A DNA stretch of 37,029 nucleotides from Actinomycetes bacterium (GCA_021819205.1 JAKARV010000013.1:19183-56211), one strand, 5' to 3'; positions 26,028-34,948 are shown, numbered from the stretch's first letter. Notes: generated from the letters alone by a model not told the origin. Made by a program: numbers and translations.

Positions 26028-26783
26028 GTGAGGGTTAGGATTCCCCGGCACAAGCCACGCACCGAGATGTCGCTGACCGAGCACCTGGCCGAGCTGCGCA
26101 GAAGGTTGATCGTGGCGGTTGTCACGGTTGCGGTAGCGGCGGTTGCGGGATACTTTATCTACCCCTGGCTGCTGGCGTTGCTGATGCGCCCGCTCTGCCA
26201 GGTTTCGGGCTCCGGCGGGTGCAGCCTCTACGTTACCGGGCCTTTCGACGGCTTCTCCACCCGGTTGAAGGTTGGCGGGGTTTTCGGTCTTTTTGCCGCC
26301 AGCCCAATCGTGCTTTGGCAGCTTTGGGGCTTTGTCTCGCCGGGACTCGAGCGCCGCGAGCGCCGGATTAGCGCGCTACTTTCGCTTCCCGCGGCCCTGC
26401 TCTTTGTTTCCGGGGCGGTCGTCGCGTACCTGGTCTTTCCCTTTGCCTTGCGCTTCCTTCAAGGTGCGGCTGGTGCGAGGGTCCACGCCATCTATACACC
26501 GCAGAGCTATCTTTTCTTTTTGCTCTTGTTGATGGTGATTTTTGGCGTAGCTTTTCTCTTCCCGGTTGTGCTTACCGGACTGGAACTGCTGGGGGTGGTT
26601 ACGCCCGAGCAACTGGTGAAGCGGCGCCGAGTCGCTTGGTTCGGAATAATCCTGGCGGTCGCGATCTTCATCCCAACCAACGATCCCTACTCGCTCACGG
26701 CTCTTACCGTCCCCCTGGTGCTGTTCTATGAGGCTTCGATCGTTGTTGGGAGGCTTGCGAGGCGGAGGTTGTCTGCGGCCTGA
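26028..26783 (+). CDS. tatC: Sec-independent protein translocase TatC
   Basis: A 251-residue membrane protein with six predicted helices. The conserved cytoplasmic N-terminus reads MSLTEHLAELRRRL (signal-peptide binding), and later TM segments include the loop PIVLWQLWGFVSPGLERRER and PVVLTGLELLGVV. TatC recognises the twin-arginine signal. The GTG start has GGGAGG eight nt upstream. The order tat - tatC - helY matches mycobacteria (Rv2094c-Rv2093c-Rv2092c). Confidence 0.94.
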   Translation: MRVRIPRHKPRTEMSLTEHLAELRRRLIVAVVTVAVAAVAGYFIYPWLLALLMRPLCQVSGSGGCSLYVTGPFDGFSTRLKVGGVFGLFAASPIVLWQLWGFVSPGLERRERRISALLSLPAALLFVSGAVVAYLVFPFALRFLQGAAGARVHAIYTPQSYLFFLLLLMVIFGVAFLFPVVLTGLELLGVVTPEQLVKRRRVAWFGIILAVAIFIPTNDPYSLTALTVPLVLFYEASIVVGRLARRRLSAA

Positions 26784-26797
26784 GCAAGGGCTTTCGC

Positions 26798-29347
26798 ATG
26801 CCACTAGAGTCGAAGGTGAAGGATGGTTCCAGGGACGGCGTGCGCCATCCAAAGAGGTGTTTGTTGTCGTTCACAACCAGATTCCAGGAGCGGTTGGAGC
26901 TGGAGCTTGACCCGTTCCAGGAGCGGGCATTTTCTGCCATTGCCAACGGTGAATCGGTGCTGGTGGCGGCTCCAACGGGATCCGGAAAGACGCTAGTTGG
27001 CCTCTATGGGGCGGTTCTGACCACCGACGAAGGCAAACGTTGTTTTTACACTACGCCGTTGAAGGCGCTCTCGAACCAGAAGTACCATGAGTTCCGGCGC
27101 TTTTTTGGCAACGACAGGGTCGGCCTGCTCACCGGTGACAACTCGATCAACGCCGATGCCGACGTAGTGGTGATGACTACCGAAGTGCTGAGGAACATGA
27201 TCTATGCCTCTCCTGAGGCGCTTGCTGATTTGGGCATGGTGGTGCTGGACGAGGTTCACTACCTGCAAAACCCATATCGTGGTGCAGTGTGGGAGGAGGT
27301 GATCATCCACCTTCCGCGGCCGGTGAGGCTAATCTGCCTTTCTGCGACCGTCTCCAACGTGGAGGACTTCGCCGGGTGGATGCGAGAGGTTCGCGGCCAG
27401 ATGACGGTGGTCGAGGCCCACGGGCGTCCGGTACCTCTTGAGCACAAGTACCTGTACGCCAGCAAGCGATCGCGCGAAGTCGATGCGATCCCCATCTTGG
27501 TAGATGGCCAGGAGAATCCGCGCGGTAGCGAGCTGGATCCTCCATGGCTCGCCCGGACCAAGAGGGGCGGGCCGTTGGCGAAGGGTGTTCCGAGGCCCGA
27601 GGTGGTCGAGTTTTTGGCGTCTCAGCGAGACCTTCCGGCGATCGTTTTTGTATTCTCCAGGGCGGGGTGCGAGGCGGCGGCAAGCGAGGTGCTGCTAAGT
27701 GGCGTCAGGCTAACGACTTCCGGTGATCGGAGGACGATACGGGAGATCGTCGACAGCCGGTTGGCGCGGATCGACATGGCCGACCTCAATGCCGTCGGCT
27801 ACGGCGAGTTCATCGCCGAGTTGGAGGCCGGGGTTGCCCCGCATCACGCTGGTATGATCCCGCCGTTCAGGGAGATCGTCGAGCAGTGCTTTGAGCGTGC
27901 ACTGGTAAAGGTGGTCTTTGCCACCGAGACGCTTTCGCTGGGAATCAATATGCCGGCCAGGTCGGTGGTGATCGAAAAGCTGGTCAAGTTCAATGGCGAG
28001 GGGCACAAGCTGCTTTCGGCCGGGGAGTACACGCAGTTTTCGGGTAGGGCAGGCCGTCGTGGGATCGATACTCGTGGCACTAGCTACGTGGTGTGGGGCC
28101 CGACTGTGGCCTTCTCCGACGTAGCCCAGGTCGTGCGTGGGGATTTTTACCCGATAACCAGTTCTTTTCATCCGACGTACAACATGGCGGCCAACCTGAT
28201 CAAGCGGTACACCGTCGATCAGGCCAAGGAACTTTTGAACCTTTCGTTTGCCCAGTTCAACGAGGACTCCGAAGTGGTGCGGCTGGAGGCCGAACTGCGC
28301 GCGCTCCGCAGGAGAGGAAGGGAGAAGCCCAATGAGCTTCCCCAAATCCGAGTGGGTTCGGTCCTTTCGGTGCCTGCGGAGGGGTCGCGGCAGCATCGTT
28401 CTGCGCTCCTCGTCGTTAGCGTAGCCGATCGTGGCGGTGGCGACCGGCGCCTTCAGACCGTGTCGGCGAGTGGAAAGCGATATGGATTGAGCACGCGGCA
28501 TCTTGAAGATGTTCGTCTTGGAGTGACTATCGATCTCCCCGAATTTCGCGGAGCCGCGGCGAGCAAGGAGGCGTTTCGGCGCGAAGCGACCAGGGCCCTG
28601 CGCCGGACGTTGCGATCCAAGCACCGGTTTGAACCGTCGAGGCAGTTTCTTGCCGGCACTGTTGACGACGGACGCGGTGCCATCAGAGCCAGCCGGCTCG
28701 AGGACCGGATAGCGACCCGGAGAGGGGCACTTTCTGGCCAGCTTGAACGGGTAACGTCAGTGCTGGAGCGGTTCGGTTTCTGCAAAGGTTGGAGCTTGAC
28801 TGAGGCCGGGTCCCGCCTGTCGCAAATCTATTCCGAGTCCGACCTCATGATTGCGCTTTTCTTGGATCGAGCCAGTCTAGGTTCGGTGACTTCGCCGGAG
28901 TTTGCTGCAGTGCTCTCCTGGTTTAGCTTCGAGCCCCGGCCCAGCTTTCAAGGTGATCCCTTCTGGCCCGGCGCCGACAGCTTGTTTTCACTTTTCGAGG
29001 CAGCGGAGTCGATAGCGGACGAGTTGCGAGCAGCGGAGTTCGAGGTTGGGCTGCCGGTGACCAGAGAGCCTGATCTTGGATTTTCCAGACTGATCTACCG
29101 GTGGACCGAGGGCTATCCGCTGGCTAAGGTGCTGAAGAGCTCGGAGATTGCTCCGGGGGACTTCATTCGGAACGTCAAGCAGGTTGCCGACCTGACCCGG
29201 CAGGTTGGGCTGGTCTTTTCCGGCGATCGCCTGGGGAAAATTGCTCGCGAGACCGAGGGGCGAATAGTGAGGGGTGTGGTGGCTCTCTCGTCCGAGGTCG
29301 GTGGGGACGAGGAGACCGTTGGATTTGAAGCTACTGGCGGAGCCTAG
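26798..29347 (+). CDS. helY: Ski2/Mtr4-like DEAD/H-box RNA helicase HelY
   Basis: An 849-residue superfamily 2 helicase. Motif I is APTGSGKT at 58-65, Ia YTTPLKALSNQK, II DEVH at 151-154, III CLSATVSN, then in the second RecA domain APHHAGMIP, FATETLSLGINMPAR and QFSGRAGRRG (motif VI). A C-terminal DSHCT-like region follows (GWSLTEAGSRLSQIYSESD onward) as in Ski2/Mtr4 proteins. It probably unwinds RNA with ATP in turnover or ribosome-related processes; its exact role in actinobacteria is unsettled. The ATG at 26798 has AAGGG upstream. A TTG at 26864 would match the shorter N-terminus of mycobacterial HelY. It lies 14 bp after tatC, so the two are probably co-transcribed. Confidence 0.9.
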   Translation: MPLESKVKDGSRDGVRHPKRCLLSFTTRFQERLELELDPFQERAFSAIANGESVLVAAPTGSGKTLVGLYGAVLTTDEGKRCFYTTPLKALSNQKYHEFRRFFGNDRVGLLTGDNSINADADVVVMTTEVLRNMIYASPEALADLGMVVLDEVHYLQNPYRGAVWEEVIIHLPRPVRLICLSATVSNVEDFAGWMREVRGQMTVVEAHGRPVPLEHKYLYASKRSREVDAIPILVDGQENPRGSELDPPWLARTKRGGPLAKGVPRPEVVEFLASQRDLPAIVFVFSRAGCEAAASEVLLSGVRLTTSGDRRTIREIVDSRLARIDMADLNAVGYGEFIAELEAGVAPHHAGMIPPFREIVEQCFERALVKVVFATETLSLGINMPARSVVIEKLVKFNGEGHKLLSAGEYTQFSGRAGRRGIDTRGTSYVVWGPTVAFSDVAQVVRGDFYPITSSFHPTYNMAANLIKRYTVDQAKELLNLSFAQFNEDSEVVRLEAELRALRRRGREKPNELPQIRVGSVLSVPAEGSRQHRSALLVVSVADRGGGDRRLQTVSASGKRYGLSTRHLEDVRLGVTIDLPEFRGAAASKEAFRREATRALRRTLRSKHRFEPSRQFLAGTVDDGRGAIRASRLEDRIATRRGALSGQLERVTSVLERFGFCKGWSLTEAGSRLSQIYSESDLMIALFLDRASLGSVTSPEFAAVLSWFSFEPRPSFQGDPFWPGADSLFSLFEAAESIADELRAAEFEVGLPVTREPDLGFSRLIYRWTEGYPLAKVLKSSEIAPGDFIRNVKQVADLTRQVGLVFSGDRLGKIARETEGRIVRGVVALSSEVGGDEETVGFEATGGA

Positions 29348-29612
29348 GCGGTAGAAGTCACCGGATCCGGCTTCTCGATCAGATAAACCGGGGGAGGGCG
29401 GCTCAGGCTCGACCCGGTCGGCCGGGGCTGTCCACGCTGGGCGAATCGGTTGGCCGTGGATGCGATCTGTCGAGCCCCTCAAGGCCGGCGATCGGGTACT
29501 GAAAATTGCGATTGTCAAGGGTTGCGTGCCCGCGTTTTGAATGGCGCACCCGCTCGGCGTTGCGGATACCCGCCGGGGTTAATGGCTGCGAGAGCTGATC
29601 ATACTCGCTACC

Positions 29613-29661
29613 GATAAACGTCGAGCATAATGATAAACATCATGTGACATACTTGACGTTT
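29613..29661 (+). promoter_or_regulatory. Operator-like repeats at the oxidase promoter
   Basis: GATAAAC occurs at 29613-29619 and again at 29632-29638, spaced 19 bp. AAACGTC at 29616-29622 is mirrored by GACGTTT at 29655-29661, the latter overlapping the -35 box. This arrangement suits binding of one or more regulator dimers. The regulator is unknown; the Rrf2-like protein encoded in the same operon is a candidate by position only. Confidence 0.4.
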
Positions 29662-29682
29662 ACTTCGATCACCACTTATACT
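29653..29682 (+). promoter_or_regulatory. Sigma70-type promoter of the oxidase operon
   Basis: TTGACG at 29653-29658 and TATACT at 29677-29682 are separated by 18 bp, the best promoter match in the window. Transcription would start near 29689, giving a leader of about 45 nt that contains the AGGAGG ribosome site of the first gene. Confidence 0.65.
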
Positions 29683-29735
29683 GAGGAATTCCTGTGCCGT
29701 AGTCGCATCTGCAATTGTGTAAAAGGAGGTCAATT

Positions 29736-30476
29736 TTGGTAAAGGAGCATGGCCACAACAGGCGGGGTCGATCATGGCCAAGACCGGTGGGTGCCGCAGT
29801 GGCAGTTGTCGCTGGCGCGGGCGTTGTAGCGTTGGTGCTTGTTGCCGAGCGCGCCGGATCCGGCCTTAGCACGTTTGACCACGTAGGTCCGGTGGAGATG
29901 GCGAAGTCGGTTGGGACTGTGGAGGGGCCCAATGGCCCGATGCCGCACGCCCAGATCAGCCTTGCGGTCTACCCGGATTCCATGGCCGGGGAGCACGGCA
30001 GCGGCGGTGGGGCGCATCCCTCTTGGGTGAGCTACTCGGCCACCAATCTTTGGGTTCCCGCACACGCCGTGGTGACCTTCACGATCAGGCAGTACGACTC
30101 GTCGACGGCAACACTGGACCCGTACTTCAATCGGGTCGTTGGGACCGTCGGTGGAGTCGCCTACTACAACGGGAGGTCGGCGAGCGCGCTTGGAAGCCAG
30201 AGCGTCGCCCACACCTTCACCATCCATGGGATTCCACAAACGGGCCAGCCGACGGTGTTTGTGAGTGTCCCGCTGCTCGGGGCGCCCTCGAACGCGCCGG
30301 CACAGGCCAACGGGTATCCGGCGCCGGCGATAGTCCGGTTTTCGATCGTCACCGGCGGCTCGGGGGACTACGTCTTCCAGTGCTTCGTTCCCTGCGGGAC
30401 GGGCTACAACGGTTGGGGCGGTCCGATGGAGTCGCAGGGGTATATGGCCGGCAACTTGGTAGTGGGGAAGGGGTAG
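29736..30476 (+). CDS. Membrane-anchored cupredoxin-like protein (AcoP-like, oxidase partner)
   Basis: A 246-residue protein with a basic N-terminus, one membrane anchor (about 18-37) and an extracytoplasmic beta-rich domain resembling cupredoxins and the CuA domain. Candidate ligands are His159 in VAHTFTIHG, Cys216 and Cys220 in CFVPCGTG, and Met231 or Met237. In a CuA-type C-x3-C-x3-H-x2-M motif the His position is Tyr224, and no other downstream His exists, so the copper site is incomplete or unusual. The TTG at 29736 follows AGGAGG by seven nt. coxB starts two bases after its stop. In Acidithiobacillus ferrooxidans the cupredoxin AcoP is encoded just before coxB and interacts with the aa3 oxidase; similarity here is by position and fold, so the call is tentative. 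Confidence 0.6.
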   Translation: MVKEHGHNRRGRSWPRPVGAAVAVVAGAGVVALVLVAERAGSGLSTFDHVGPVEMAKSVGTVEGPNGPMPHAQISLAVYPDSMAGEHGSGGGAHPSWVSYSATNLWVPAHAVVTFTIRQYDSSTATLDPYFNRVVGTVGGVAYYNGRSASALGSQSVAHTFTIHGIPQTGQPTVFVSVPLLGAPSNAPAQANGYPAPAIVRFSIVTGGSGDYVFQCFVPCGTGYNGWGGPMESQGYMAGNLVVGKG

Positions 30477-30478
30477 CG

Positions 30479-31279
30479 ATGGTAAAGGCAGAATCTTTCC
30501 GCTCCCAGCACCACCTGAGGTTTGTCATGGTCGCTTGGGCGGTGGCATCGGTGATCGGGGTGGCGCTATCGGTGATGATCATGAAGGCCGTCCTTCGACC
30601 CGCGGCGTCACCGCAGATGGCCGACCAGAATCTCACCATCGTGGTCTTCACGGCGGTGGCAGTCCCGGTGGCTTTCTTCGTCCTGACGTTCGTCGGCTAT
30701 AGCGTGTGGCGGTTCCGCACTAAGGGGATGCCGACCGAGGACGGCCCCCCGATCAGGGGGAACCGGTTGGCTTTCGTCCTCTGGCCCTCGGTTTCGGCGG
30801 CGCTCTGCGTCTTCCTGCTGGTCTGGGGCCTCTATGGAATGACCAAGGTGGGGACCTTCGGGACTCCGGTCGGCCAGGGCGGGATGTTCGGCGGCACGCG
30901 ATCGGATCCACTGGTGGTAGAAGTCACCGGCCAGCAGTGGTTGTGGACGTTCACGTACCCGTCGGAGGGGGGCTTCGAGACGACCAAGCTGGTGCTTCCG
31001 GTCGATAGGCAGGTGGAGTTCAAGGTTACCTCTCTGGATGTGGTGCACTCCTTCTGGATCAGGGCCTTTGGTGTCAAGATCGACGCGGTGCCGGGACAGG
31101 TCCTTTACACCAACACCACGCCGACGCAACTCGGGACCTTTACCGCCAGGTGCGTCGAGCTGTGCGGCCTGTACCACGCCTACATGCAGAACCAGGTAGA
31201 CGTGGTTACTGCGGCAAGCTTTGCGGCGTGGGTCCAGTCCCAGGCGGCGCCGGTGCACGCAACGGCGGTTGGGACTTGA
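30479..31279 (+). CDS. coxB: Cytochrome c oxidase subunit II
   Basis: A 266-residue subunit II. Three hydrophobic segments are predicted (about 14-36, 52-76 and 97-120) where many subunits II have two; the first may be a signal-type helix. The periplasmic cupredoxin domain contains the aromatic patch GQQWLWTFTYP for electron entry and a complete CuA site: His190, Cys225, Glu227, Cys229, His233 and Met236 (CVELCGLYHAYM). It takes electrons from a periplasmic donor and passes them to heme a in subunit I. No fused cytochrome c domain is present, so the donor is a separate protein. It starts two bases after the cupredoxin-like gene. Confidence 0.95.
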   Translation: MVKAESFRSQHHLRFVMVAWAVASVIGVALSVMIMKAVLRPAASPQMADQNLTIVVFTAVAVPVAFFVLTFVGYSVWRFRTKGMPTEDGPPIRGNRLAFVLWPSVSAALCVFLLVWGLYGMTKVGTFGTPVGQGGMFGGTRSDPLVVEVTGQQWLWTFTYPSEGGFETTKLVLPVDRQVEFKVTSLDVVHSFWIRAFGVKIDAVPGQVLYTNTTPTQLGTFTARCVELCGLYHAYMQNQVDVVTAASFAAWVQSQAAPVHATAVGT

Positions 31280-31371
31280 TGGCCGGTTGAGTGGGGCAGG
31301 TCCTCGGGCGCGAAGGCCGCAAACGGAGTCGTAACTGTGCGTTGGAGCAGATAGCTAAATGGAGGGATTGA

Positions 31372-33267
31372 ATGGGAGTCACCATCGAGAGCGGTGGCGG
31401 TCAAGGTACCGCCACCCGGCCGCCGGCGCGGAGGCTGTTCAGGCCGAACGTGCTGACCGGCCTCGTGCTGGGAATAGTGCTAGCGGTGATCGCCGCCTAC
31501 GTGGCGAACGCGATCACGCAGTCGGCGTACAGCACCGCCGCGGCGGCCTTCACGGCGTGGCCGATAGGGTTCCTGGTGGGGATGGGCGCCATGGCCTACC
31601 CCATCCGGTGGGCCTTTGGGAAGAGCGATCCCACTGAGGAAGAGGAGCTGGAGCTGGCCGGCAAGGACGCAGGGATCTGGCGCTACTTTCGCTTTACCAC
31701 GGACCATAAGGTGGTCGGGATCCAGTACCTGTGGCTAGTCTTTACCCTGCTGACGGTGGGAGGGCTTGCCGCCATGCTCATCCGGATCAACCTGATTGAG
31801 CCGGGTTCGAAGGCGCTGGCTCCGTGGAACTACAACACCATCGTCGGATTCCATGGCCTCGCGATGATTGCGGCCAGCATCATCATGATCAGCGGTCCCT
31901 TTGGAAACTTCGTGGTTCCGATCATGATCGGTGCGCGTGACATGGCCTTTCCCCGCCTTAACGCCCTGAGCTTCTGGCTCGCCTTCTCTTCGGTGCCCGT
32001 GCTGCTGATGACGTTCGCAACCGGAGGGTTCTCTACCGGTTGGACCCTGTACGCCCCGCTCGCCACCGAGGGGGAGCTTGGCATGGTCGCGATCAACTTC
32101 GGGGTTATCCTTTTCATCCTCTCGACCATGGTCTCTGCCGTCAACATCGTCACCACGGTGATCACCCTCCGGACCAAGGGCATGACCTGGGCGCGGCTAC
32201 CAGCAACGGTCTGGGCCGTATTCCTGAGCGTCCTCCTTGGCCTAGTGGTGATGCCCTCCTTCGAGGCGTCCCAGGTATTCACCATGACCGACCAGGTCTT
32301 CAAGACCACGTTCTTCACTGCTTCGGGTGGGGGAAGCGCGTGGCTGTACGAGAACCTCTTCTGGTTCATGGGTCATCCCGAGGTCTACGTGATCGCGATC
32401 CCCGCCTTTGGAGTGGTGGCGGATATCATCCCAGTCTTCACGCGCAAGCCGCTCTTTGGTCGTCCCCTGATCGTCGGCGGGATGATCGGTGTCACCGTCA
32501 TCAGCGTCTTCGTCTGGGCTCACCACCTCTTTGTCAGTGGAATGGCTCCGGGGCTGGTGGCACCATTCATGCTAACCACGGAGCTGATCTCGATCCCGAC
32601 CGGACTGATATTCCTGGCGATCGTCGGCACCCTGTGGAGGGGAAAGATCTGGACGGAGCTGCCCCTCATGTGGGTCTTGGCCTTCGTCTTCAACTTCCTG
32701 ATCGGTGGCATCACCGGTATATACCTGGCTGATGCCCCCTCCGACATCGGCCTCCACGGGACCATGTTCGTCACCGCCCACTTCCACTACACACTGATGG
32801 GCGGGATGCTTATGGAGTTCTTCGCCGCCGTCTACTTCTGGTTCCCGAAGATGTTCGGGCGCAAGTTGGATACGCGGCTCGGAAAGATCCACTTCTGGAT
32901 AACCCAGATCTGCTTCAACGTTGCCTTCCTGGCTATGTTCTACTCCGGACTCCAGGGGATGGCGCGCCGGGTAGCGAGCTATGCCGCCTTCCTCACGCCT
33001 GCCAACGTGGTCACCAGCCTCTTTGCATTCGGCATCGGGGTGGGGATGTGCATCTTTGCCTACAACGTATTCCGCTCGCTTCGCCACGGCGAGCCTGCAA
33101 CCGGCAACGTGTGGGGGTCGAAGACGCTTGAGTGGCAGGTGCCGACTCCGGTTCCGCTGGAGAACTTCACCGGCGCGCTCCCGGTGATCACGGCGGATCC
33201 GTACGGCTACGGAGAGAAAGACGCAGTGGAGGTCGTCGCGGCTGCATCCGGAAGCGGGGAGGGTTGA
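31372..33267 (+). CDS. coxA: Cytochrome c oxidase subunit I with N-terminal extension
   Basis: A 631-residue heme-copper oxidase subunit I. Ligands are present: His161 (heme a, GFHGLAM), His335 with cross-linked Tyr339 (GHPEVY), His384 and His385 (CuB), and His470/His472 (TAHFHY). D-pathway residues Asp190 and Asn197 (RDMAFPRLN) and Glu337 are kept. The K-pathway Lys, normally after PTGI, is Ile413 in PTGLIF. Before the usual first helix (DHKVVGIQYLWL, from 111) there is an extension of about 100 residues with two more hydrophobic segments (27-48 and 62-80). It reduces O2 to water and pumps protons. GGAGGG precedes the ATG. The gene follows coxB after 92 bp. Confidence 0.95.
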   Translation: MGVTIESGGGQGTATRPPARRLFRPNVLTGLVLGIVLAVIAAYVANAITQSAYSTAAAAFTAWPIGFLVGMGAMAYPIRWAFGKSDPTEEEELELAGKDAGIWRYFRFTTDHKVVGIQYLWLVFTLLTVGGLAAMLIRINLIEPGSKALAPWNYNTIVGFHGLAMIAASIIMISGPFGNFVVPIMIGARDMAFPRLNALSFWLAFSSVPVLLMTFATGGFSTGWTLYAPLATEGELGMVAINFGVILFILSTMVSAVNIVTTVITLRTKGMTWARLPATVWAVFLSVLLGLVVMPSFEASQVFTMTDQVFKTTFFTASGGGSAWLYENLFWFMGHPEVYVIAIPAFGVVADIIPVFTRKPLFGRPLIVGGMIGVTVISVFVWAHHLFVSGMAPGLVAPFMLTTELISIPTGLIFLAIVGTLWRGKIWTELPLMWVLAFVFNFLIGGITGIYLADAPSDIGLHGTMFVTAHFHYTLMGGMLMEFFAAVYFWFPKMFGRKLDTRLGKIHFWITQICFNVAFLAMFYSGLQGMARRVASYAAFLTPANVVTSLFAFGIGVGMCIFAYNVFRSLRHGEPATGNVWGSKTLEWQVPTPVPLENFTGALPVITADPYGYGEKDAVEVVAAASGSGEG

Positions 33268-33329
33268 TCGTGCCGGTCGGAAGATGGGACTGGCAGGGCG
33301 TCCGCCCTGCCGTAGAGAGGGAGGCTTGA

Positions 33330-33944
33330 ATGGCTACTGACTTTGCGACCGTGCCGGTGCCGGAGGCCCACCACGGGCACGGAACCCCGGCGGAGGCCCT
33401 CCAGAGGACGAGGGTGGGGGTGGTCTTCTTCATTCTGGCCGATCTGATGCTGGTTCTCGCGTTCGTGCTGTGCCAGGTGTACCTGAAGGCGCTCAACACC
33501 GACCACGCCTTCTTGCCCGCCAGGTTCCACCTGCCCTCGGCCTTGCCGGGCCTCGGTGTGGTGGTCGTGGGTGCTCTTGGGGCGCTCGCGATGGTCGGGA
33601 ACCTACGCAACCAGGAGCTGACACGGGAGAACCTTCGGTCACGAGCGTTGCTGGCACTGGTCCTGTTCGTTGCCGCGGGTGTCCTGCAGGCATACGTGCT
33701 GTCTACGGCGGGGTTCGGGGCGGGGGCCAGTGCATACGTCAGCTCGTTTTACGTGCTCGGTTGGTTGGCGGTAGTGCATCTTGGAGCCGCTGCCTTCGGA
33801 TCGCTTCTCGTCCTCGGGCGCGCAAGCCGGGGGAGGCTGTCTACGGCGAGAGCCAGGGCCGGCGTCGAGTTCGCGAGCTGGTGGGCAGTCTGGGCCGCCG
33901 TCGCAGGGCTCCTCGTCTGGGCCGTTGCTTCGTTTGTGGCCTGA
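33330..33944 (+). CDS. coxC: Cytochrome c oxidase subunit III-like protein
   Basis: A 204-residue protein with five predicted helices (about 30-52, 68-88, 103-125, 135-160 and 180-203) and no other domain. The pattern RVGVVFFILADLMLVLAFVLCQVYLK near the start and FYVLGWLAVVHLGAAAFG later resemble the heme-copper oxidase subunit III family, though the usual HxxHV-type motifs are weak, so the sequence is divergent. It follows coxA after 62 bp with AGGGAGG before the ATG. Subunit III stabilises proton uptake by subunit I. No separate subunit IV gene was found in the operon. Confidence 0.8.
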   Translation: MATDFATVPVPEAHHGHGTPAEALQRTRVGVVFFILADLMLVLAFVLCQVYLKALNTDHAFLPARFHLPSALPGLGVVVVGALGALAMVGNLRNQELTRENLRSRALLALVLFVAAGVLQAYVLSTAGFGAGASAYVSSFYVLGWLAVVHLGAAAFGSLLVLGRASRGRLSTARARAGVEFASWWAVWAAVAGLLVWAVASFVA

Positions 33945-34045
33945 GGGGGCGAGTCAGAGTGCTCGACGTTAGTCGCATACCGCGCGGGCGGGATGACCGT
34001 CCGGCCCGCAGTTCTCGCTAGAAGCGCTCGAGAAGGAGGCGTAGG

Positions 34046-34948
34046 GTGCTAGTTGGGATGCCCATGGATGTGCTCTGGCTCTACTGGGGCTCGGCGAGGT
34101 GGTGGTCGGCGGAACCCTTGGTGATTGGGCCGGTCGTCGCGTTGGCTGCTCTGTGGTGGATCGGGCGCCGACGGCTGCTCTCACGCCGGCTCTCGGAGTT
34201 GGAGCTAGCGAGCGTTCGGCGGTGGAGGGGAGTTGCGTTTCTGGGGGGGCTGGCAATTATCCTTATCGCCCTGGAGTCGCCGATCGACTACTTCTCCCAA
34301 CTGCTCTTCTGGGTCCATATGGTCCAGCACCTCCTTCTCCTTGTGGTGGCGGCGCCGCTCATTGTTGCGGGCTCGCCCTGGCTTTTGATCTGGGAAGGGA
34401 TTCCGTCGTCGACCCGCTCCGCTCTGGTCCGCAGTTGGCAGGGACCGCGGTTCGGCAAGACTTTGGGAAGGGTATACGCCTTCGCTAGGTCACCTGTTGG
34501 CACATTTGCCTTGTTTACCGCGATCGTCTGGGGGTGGCATCTTCCTTATCCCTACGATCTTACGCTTGCGAACGAGGTCGTCCACGACTGCGAGCACCTC
34601 TCCTTCCTCGTGTTCGGGGTGGCCTTCTGGCTTCAGGTCCTCGACTCTCCGCCCTTCGAAAGGACGCTCTCGGAGGGTCAGAGCGCCTTCTATCTGATCG
34701 GTGCGATGGGGGTGAACGTGGTTGTCTCGGCCGCTTTGGGGCTGTCGCAGCATCCGTGGTATGCTCCATACGCTGCACTGAGCGTAGCCGAGCGTCCCGG
34801 AGGTGTCTCCGCTCTCTGGGATCAGCAGTTTGGAGCTGGAATCATGTGGACCTTGGGGGACTTGCCCTTTAGCTTCACCATTGGGCGGTGCGTCCTGAAG
34901 TGGTTCGAAGCGGAGACGCCCTCGGGGATCCCGGTGGAGAGCGCATAG
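34046..34948 (+). CDS. ctaG: CtaG-type (caa3) oxidase assembly membrane protein
   Basis: A 300-residue polytopic protein of the caa3_CtaG family. The family hallmark is the helix-loop FSQLLFWVHMVQHLLLLVVA, followed by AGSPWLLIWEG, and later HDCEHLSFLVFGVAFW with conserved His residues that may bind copper. Such proteins are needed for maturation of aa3/caa3 oxidases, probably copper delivery to CuB; they are unrelated to Cox11-type CtaG. The GTG start has AAGGAGG six nt upstream. It lies about 100 bp after coxC, and its stop overlaps the start of the Rrf2-like gene by one base. Confidence 0.88.
   Translation: MLVGMPMDVLWLYWGSARWWSAEPLVIGPVVALAALWWIGRRRLLSRRLSELELASVRRWRGVAFLGGLAIILIALESPIDYFSQLLFWVHMVQHLLLLVVAAPLIVAGSPWLLIWEGIPSSTRSALVRSWQGPRFGKTLGRVYAFARSPVGTFALFTAIVWGWHLPYPYDLTLANEVVHDCEHLSFLVFGVAFWLQVLDSPPFERTLSEGQSAFYLIGAMGVNVVVSAALGLSQHPWYAPYAALSVAERPGGVSALWDQQFGAGIMWTLGDLPFSFTIGRCVLKWFEAETPSGIPVESA

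Larger units (their letters stand above)
29348..29735 (+). other. Intergenic regulatory region before the oxidase operon
   Basis: This 388-base stretch separates helY from the oxidase operon. Just after helY there is a short G/C-rich inverted repeat (29354-29374) that could end helY transcription but has no T tract. From about 29595 the sequence becomes AT-rich and holds repeats and a promoter, listed separately. A 176-codon minus-strand open frame spanning helY's end and this region shows no protein-like features and is antisense to helY. Confidence 0.6.

Noticed and set aside
27710-28624. 304-codon minus-strand open frame
   Set aside because: Shadow of helY, composition rich in Arg/His/Pro without a domain.
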